NCBI GenBank assembly: GCA_025782575.1
Contig: JALGYY010000002.1
Coordinates: 38,729-102,728, forward strand
Source: a bacterium
Lineage (GTDB): Bacteria > Orphanbacterota > Orphanbacteria > Orphanbacterales > Orphanbacteraceae
DNA length: 64,000 nt
Direction: 5' to 3'
The notes under the pieces were generated by a model that was given only the letters and a program-made list of their open reading frames with translations, made no database searches and was not told where the DNA came from. Positions 60,760 through 64,000 of this stretch are shown here, piece by piece. A program made the position numbers and the translations under genes. Position 1 is the first letter of the stretch; every line of letters begins with the position of its first letter.

Positions 60760-62430
60760 ATGAGATCCAGCAAAGCTCGCGCAGCGTCTACAGCGCCCGT
60801 TCTCCTCGCAATCCTCACGCTTACGTTCACTTTCTTAAGCGCATACGCCACCCCCCTCACCCACACCTGGAGTGCCCGTTACGGCGACGCCGGGAACCAG
60901 GTCACCGTTGACGCTTCATGGGATCCCACCGGCGCGATAATTACCACCGGTCATTTTCAGGATACACTCTCCTTTGGCGGTAACACTCTCGCCAGTGCGG
61001 GCGGCTGGGACGTCTATCTGGCCAAACTCGATGACTCGGGAGGCCACATCTGGAGCAACTCCTACGGTTCCACGGGCGATCAGTTCGTTACCGGGATGGA
61101 TGTCGATGTGGTGGGTAATGTCGTCATTTGCGGCATCTTCTACGGTTCGATCGACTTTGGTGGTGGTGTATTGACTTCTGCCGGCGACATCGATTTCTTT
61201 GTGGCAAAATTCCGTTTTGACGGCGTACACCAATGGAGTATGCGGTTCGGGGATGGAGTAAGACAGCGTTTCGGTAATGCCAATCCAGTGGTCGCATTCG
61301 ATGGGATTGGCGACGTGGTTATGACCGGGGAGCTGAATGGCACGGTCGATTTTGGTGGAGGATCTCTGGTCGGACCCGCAGCTAACATCACGGGCAAAGT
61401 GTTCCTCGCCAAATTCAATTCCGGTGGGAGCCATAGCTGGAGTTTTCTCCTTGATGTACTCGGCGGAAGCTTGTCCGTGACCACCGACGACTCCGCCAAC
61501 GTCATCATCGGTGTGAAGCAGATAACTGGTCAAGTCCCGGACTACGGTGGCGGCCCGCTCAGCGGTAGCGGGATACTGGGGATGGCCAAGTACACCAGGA
61601 GCGGAGCCCATATCTGGAGCAACGTATATTCAGGCGGGCGTGCGAGAGAACTCGAGGTGGATGCGTTCGGAAGGATTGTCATGGCCGGGGATGCTTTTCA
61701 ATCCGGGTTCTACGATGTCGGAGGCAGCTTGCTCTGGGGACTCGGTACAATCTTCGTGGCCCGTTACGACAGCAATGGCAACCACCTCGCGAGCGCGGCC
61801 TACGGCTCTTCAAACATTGTGAACGGGAACGTTGTAGCTGCTCTGACAACGGACCTTTCGGGAAACATCATCATCGGCGGCATCGCTTCCAGTGACTGGG
61901 GAGGTCCTGCCCCTGGCGGCGGTCCGTGCGCAGCACTCGCCTGCTATGACTCCGCCGGGGTCTTTCAATGGAATCAACGGTTCTGTGGAGTCGCGGGTGC
62001 GGTAACCGGCGTGGATTACCTGGATGGAAGTATCGCGTCCGGCGGCCATTTCGACGGCGCTCCGCTCGACCTGGGCGGGGGCCCACTCTCGAACGCCGGA
62101 TCTAACGACATTTTTGTCGCGCGATTCGGTGATGAATCGACCGGCATCGACCCGGGCGCTCCGATCTGGGCTTCGCGACTCAGCATCGCCCCGGATCCGT
62201 TCGCACGTGCCACGAACATATTCTACAATATCGTTGAACCGGGACCAGTCTCGATCACTCTGTTCGATATCAAGGGTGCGGTCGTTGCTCGGCCTTATCA
62301 GAGTAAATACAGCTCCGCCGGGGATCATGTGCTTCCGATTTCCCTGGGCCACCTCGCTTCCGGCGTCTACTTTGTGCAAATTCGTTCTGCAAATCTCTCA
62401 GAATCAAAACGAATCACTCTCGTCCGCTAG
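60760..62430 (+). CDS. Secreted beta-propeller-repeat protein with type IX sorting domain; 3' end touched by an IS
   Basis: About 556 residues from ATG 60760. Signal peptide (TAPVLLAILTLTFTFLSAYA). Repeats of ~55-60 residues follow the SBBP pattern H-x-W-S-x-x-Y/F-G...G-D-V-V-x-x-G-x-F-x-G-T-V/I-D-F-G-G-G-x-L-x-S-A-G-x-x-D-x-F-V-A-K-F (residues ~30-460). The sorting domain closes it: SRLSIAPDPFARATNIFYNI, VSITLFDIKGAVVARPYQ, LASGVYFVQIRS, SKRITLVR. The TAG stop (62428-62430) straddles the probable left boundary of the IS110-type element, so the stop codon appears to be completed by the element. The protein itself is complete. Confidence 0.82.
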   Translation: MRSSKARAASTAPVLLAILTLTFTFLSAYATPLTHTWSARYGDAGNQVTVDASWDPTGAIITTGHFQDTLSFGGNTLASAGGWDVYLAKLDDSGGHIWSNSYGSTGDQFVTGMDVDVVGNVVICGIFYGSIDFGGGVLTSAGDIDFFVAKFRFDGVHQWSMRFGDGVRQRFGNANPVVAFDGIGDVVMTGELNGTVDFGGGSLVGPAANITGKVFLAKFNSGGSHSWSFLLDVLGGSLSVTTDDSANVIIGVKQITGQVPDYGGGPLSGSGILGMAKYTRSGAHIWSNVYSGGRARELEVDAFGRIVMAGDAFQSGFYDVGGSLLWGLGTIFVARYDSNGNHLASAAYGSSNIVNGNVVAALTTDLSGNIIIGGIASSDWGGPAPGGGPCAALACYDSAGVFQWNQRFCGVAGAVTGVDYLDGSIASGGHFDGAPLDLGGGPLSNAGSNDIFVARFGDESTGIDPGAPIWASRLSIAPDPFARATNIFYNIVEPGPVSITLFDIKGAVVARPYQSKYSSAGDHVLPISLGHLASGVYFVQIRSANLSESKRITLVR

Positions 62431-62442
62431 TATGGAACGACC
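62431..62442 (+). repeat. Subterminal inverted repeat of the IS, left copy
   Basis: TATGGAACGACC, perfectly complementary in reverse to the sequence at 63981-63992. Begins directly after the TAG stop of the upstream gene. Confidence 0.85.
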
Positions 62443-62745
62443 ACATTAGTCAACCAATGACCGTCCTCTTGTTGGGGGGCGGTCTTCCTCTTTGGTTTAC
62501 GGTATGGGGAGCGAGAGAAGGTCGGGCTCTTCGACGACGAGTCACGCTAGTATTTGCGGGTTGATCCGGCGTCCCGGTCAGAGCCGCATGACTGTGATCC
62601 GTCGGGAGATTGCGCCAACTGAAATCGCGAGTTCGGGGTCTATCGAACCCTATCGCACAACGGACCCGCGCCTTCTCCAGATCGTGCCGACCTTCTCTGC
62701 ATTCACCCCTACGAAGATTCATTCGAGATTTCGCTCCTAATCTGT
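62443..62745 (-). ncRNA. Candidate bridge-RNA region of the IS
   Basis: Non-coding, about 300 bases downstream of the transposase gene, where IS1111-group elements encode their guide (bridge) RNA. A stem GACCGTCC / GGGCGGTC (62459-62466 with 62477-62484) with a 10-base loop is visible. The 9-mer CGCTAGTAT at 62545-62553 repeats the target-element junction at 62425-62433. RNA ends and loops cannot be fixed by eye. Confidence 0.35.
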
Positions 62746-63867
62746 TTACTGAGGAACGACACCGGCTCTCTCCGGACACATGACTGCCCAAAGATAGCCG
62801 ACGAGTTCTCGAGCCATGGCGACCACGGTCTTCTGGGTCGGTTTTCCCCGGAAGGTCATCCTACGCCAGCGCCGGTATAGTCTTTCCTGGGCTCGGTCTG
62901 CGATGGAGATGACCCATGCCGGCTGCCCTTCACGGCGGCGGCGCAAGGGGAGGCCCACGGCTGGGCGACTTCGATTGTGCCACGCCGCTTCGACAAGATA
63001 CCGGCGCACATGAGCATTACCCGCTTTCGTGATCGGCCCTCGTCGCTCTTTCTCCCCGCTTGAGGACTCTCTCGGCACCAGGCCAAAGTAGGCCATTAAC
63101 GCTCGCGCCGATGGGAAGCGGGAGAAGTCATGGACCTCCGCGAGTAAACTGACCGCTGTAACCATGTCGATCCCTCGGAAACAGCGGAGCCATCCGACAG
63201 GTTCGCGATAGGGCTCTTGGCGCCCGAACTCGCCAATCTGCTGCTCCAACTGGAGCTTCCGCTCGCCGTGTTGATCGACGGTCAAAAGGTAGCTATCAAA
63301 GGTAGCCTGCGCCGCCGGATCCTCGAAGCGGAGCTGACGGAGCCAGGCCATGTGTCGCGTCCCCCATCGGGTCTTCGTTTGGGTATAAATGCAATGGCGT
63401 CGAAGCAAGAACGTGCCCAGCCGGTGCCGCGCCCGCAAGAGATCGTCGCGTACGTCTTCGCGGCAACGGCAAAGATCTCGAAGAGACTCCTGCTCCTCGC
63501 TGGGAGGATGCACTTCCGTCAATAGGCCGGCCCGCAGCAACTGGGCCAGCTTGCGTGCATCCCGCCGGGCTGTCTTCACTTTGGATCCGGGCTGGATCGG
63601 AGTCAGGGACGGGGCGATGACGTGGCACATGACTTTTTCCGCTCTCAGCCGACGCTGGAGAACATAGCCGGTGGGCCCGGCTTCGTAGCGGCAGGTGACC
63701 TTCCCGGGAGCTTTGGCTAATAGCTTTCGCGCCAATCGACGGGCGATACCGGCATCGTTTCGCTCCTGCCACTCCAGTGGGGCACCGCAGTCGGGGAGCT
63801 CCATCGAAACCGCAATCGTCCGCTTATGCACATCCATCCCGACGTAAGTGATAGAATCTGTACCCAT
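62746..63867 (-). CDS. IS110-family transposase (DEDD)
   Basis: 373 residues. The RuvC-like N-terminal domain begins YVGMDVHKRTIAV with the first catalytic Asp (D12), continues with CRYEAGPTGY (E62) and KTARRDARKLAQLL supplying the last Asp pair near D103. A helical linker follows, then the C-terminal Tnp_2 domain FRGIDMVTAVSLLAEVHDF, PSARALMAYFGLVPRESSSG with the serine nucleophile region, and RRGPITKAGNAHVRRYLVEA. Full length for the family with no frameshift, so it may be active. ATG 63867 has AAGGAG eight bases upstream. It works as an RNA-guided recombinase with a bridge RNA in characterised members. Confidence 0.92.
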   Translation of the reverse strand: MGTDSITYVGMDVHKRTIAVSMELPDCGAPLEWQERNDAGIARRLARKLLAKAPGKVTCRYEAGPTGYVLQRRLRAEKVMCHVIAPSLTPIQPGSKVKTARRDARKLAQLLRAGLLTEVHPPSEEQESLRDLCRCREDVRDDLLRARHRLGTFLLRRHCIYTQTKTRWGTRHMAWLRQLRFEDPAAQATFDSYLLTVDQHGERKLQLEQQIGEFGRQEPYREPVGWLRCFRGIDMVTAVSLLAEVHDFSRFPSARALMAYFGLVPRESSSGEKERRGPITKAGNAHVRRYLVEAAWHNRSRPAVGLPLRRRREGQPAWVISIADRAQERLYRRWRRMTFRGKPTQKTVVAMARELVGYLWAVMCPERAGVVPQ

Positions 63868-63980
63868 GACCGGCTCCTTTCGTATGCGGCTCTGACGCCT
63901 CCGGAGTCAACCCGCGAACATTGGCTCCAATGAGCCCACTCTGCCACCATAATGATGGCATGAGCTTACGATCGCGAGCC

Positions 63981-63992
63981 GGTCGTTCCATA
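63981..63992 (-). repeat. Subterminal inverted repeat of the IS, right copy
   Basis: GGTCGTTCCATA, the exact reverse complement of 62431-62442; four bases separate it from the CT at 63997-63998, versus two on the other side, an asymmetry typical of IS1111-like elements. Confidence 0.85.
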
Positions 63993-64000
63993 CACACTGA

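Larger units (their letters stand above)
62429..63998 (-). mobile_element. IS110-family (IS1111-like) insertion sequence
   Basis: About 1.57 kb. It contains one DEDD transposase gene on the minus strand, 12-bp perfect subterminal inverted repeats (62431-62442 and 63981-63992), 113 bases of non-coding sequence before and ~300 bases after the transposase gene. Both ends abut a CT dinucleotide (62427-62428 and 63997-63998), the usual core of IS110 insertion. Removing the element with one CT restores CGC-TGA, an alternative stop for the preceding gene. The right limit lies two bases from the window end, so it is provisional. Confidence 0.75.

Noticed and set aside
62459..62484. Rho-independent terminator for the propeller-repeat gene
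   Set aside because: The stem lies inside the insertion element, whose end is at 62429, so it more likely belongs to the element's non-coding RNA.

Overview
The window looks like chromosomal DNA of an uncultured Gram-negative bacterium of the FCB group (Eisenbacteria, Krumholzibacteriota or Latescibacterota-like). This is inferred from the seven secreted proteins that end in an Ig-like FlgD/type IX (Por) sorting domain with a short tail such as KVLLMK or RMVLLR, from the beta-barrel-like proteins and lipoproteins, and from enzymes with fused TPR tails. No rRNA, tRNA, CRISPR array or plasmid/phage core is visible. Genes sit in short operons on both strands, and many are preceded by an extended -10 promoter of the form TGTG(G/A)TATNAT.

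Layout. 1-6.2 kb: a partial gene, a PBP4-type D-Ala-D-Ala carboxypeptidase, a sorting-domain protein, and an operon of a beta-keto acid cleavage enzyme, a GNAT acetyltransferase and an IPT/TIG-cytochrome lipoprotein. 6.4-14.9 kb: a membrane phosphodiesterase, an M28 peptidase with sorting domain, a sulfotransferase-TPR protein with an apparent CTG start, a DUF1207-like outer-membrane protein, an HU-like protein and a secreted protein with an unusual WSDVKGMFR end. 15-18.6 kb: a divergent ArsR-type regulator/MFS exporter pair, a zinc-ribbon methyltransferase and an orphan Hpt protein. 18.6-21.4 kb: a Gly-rich surface protein and a lipoprotein with no standard start codon.

21.9-25.0 kb holds the most unusual locus. 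A signal-less protein has three 107-residue repeats and a zincin domain (HEVGH). The next gene encodes a homologue of that zincin domain in which all the zinc and catalytic residues are replaced. A translationally coupled lipoprotein follows. I propose an effector/pseudoenzyme/lipoprotein system, possibly toxin and immunity. It is followed by a convergent HipBA-type toxin-antitoxin operon and a GDPD lipoprotein.

27.9-36 kb: a second secreted protein with the W-x-x-V-K-x-x-F-R end, a nitronate monooxygenase-like enzyme, a charged unknown protein, two secreted alpha/beta hydrolases with sorting domains, a membrane glycosyltransferase-like protein and a small cupredoxin-like protein. 36.2-42.5 kb: a 2086-residue lipoprotein with about 14 BACON-like domains and two sulfatase-modifying-factor-like domains that lack the canonical cysteines. 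43-49.5 kb: a small secreted protein, a sorting-domain protein with a fibre/adhesin-like partner, a methyltransferase pseudogene, a polytopic membrane protein and a TPR protein. 49.7-60.6 kb: a Ser/Thr kinase-TPR protein, a RelE-type toxin with an N-terminal extension, an outer-membrane barrel-like protein coupled to a 984-residue secreted protein, a secreted amidohydrolase-TPR protein and a small membrane protein. 60.7-64 kb: a propeller-repeat secreted protein whose stop codon is formed by the end of an IS110-family (IS1111-like) insertion sequence with 12-bp subterminal inverted repeats and a candidate bridge-RNA region.
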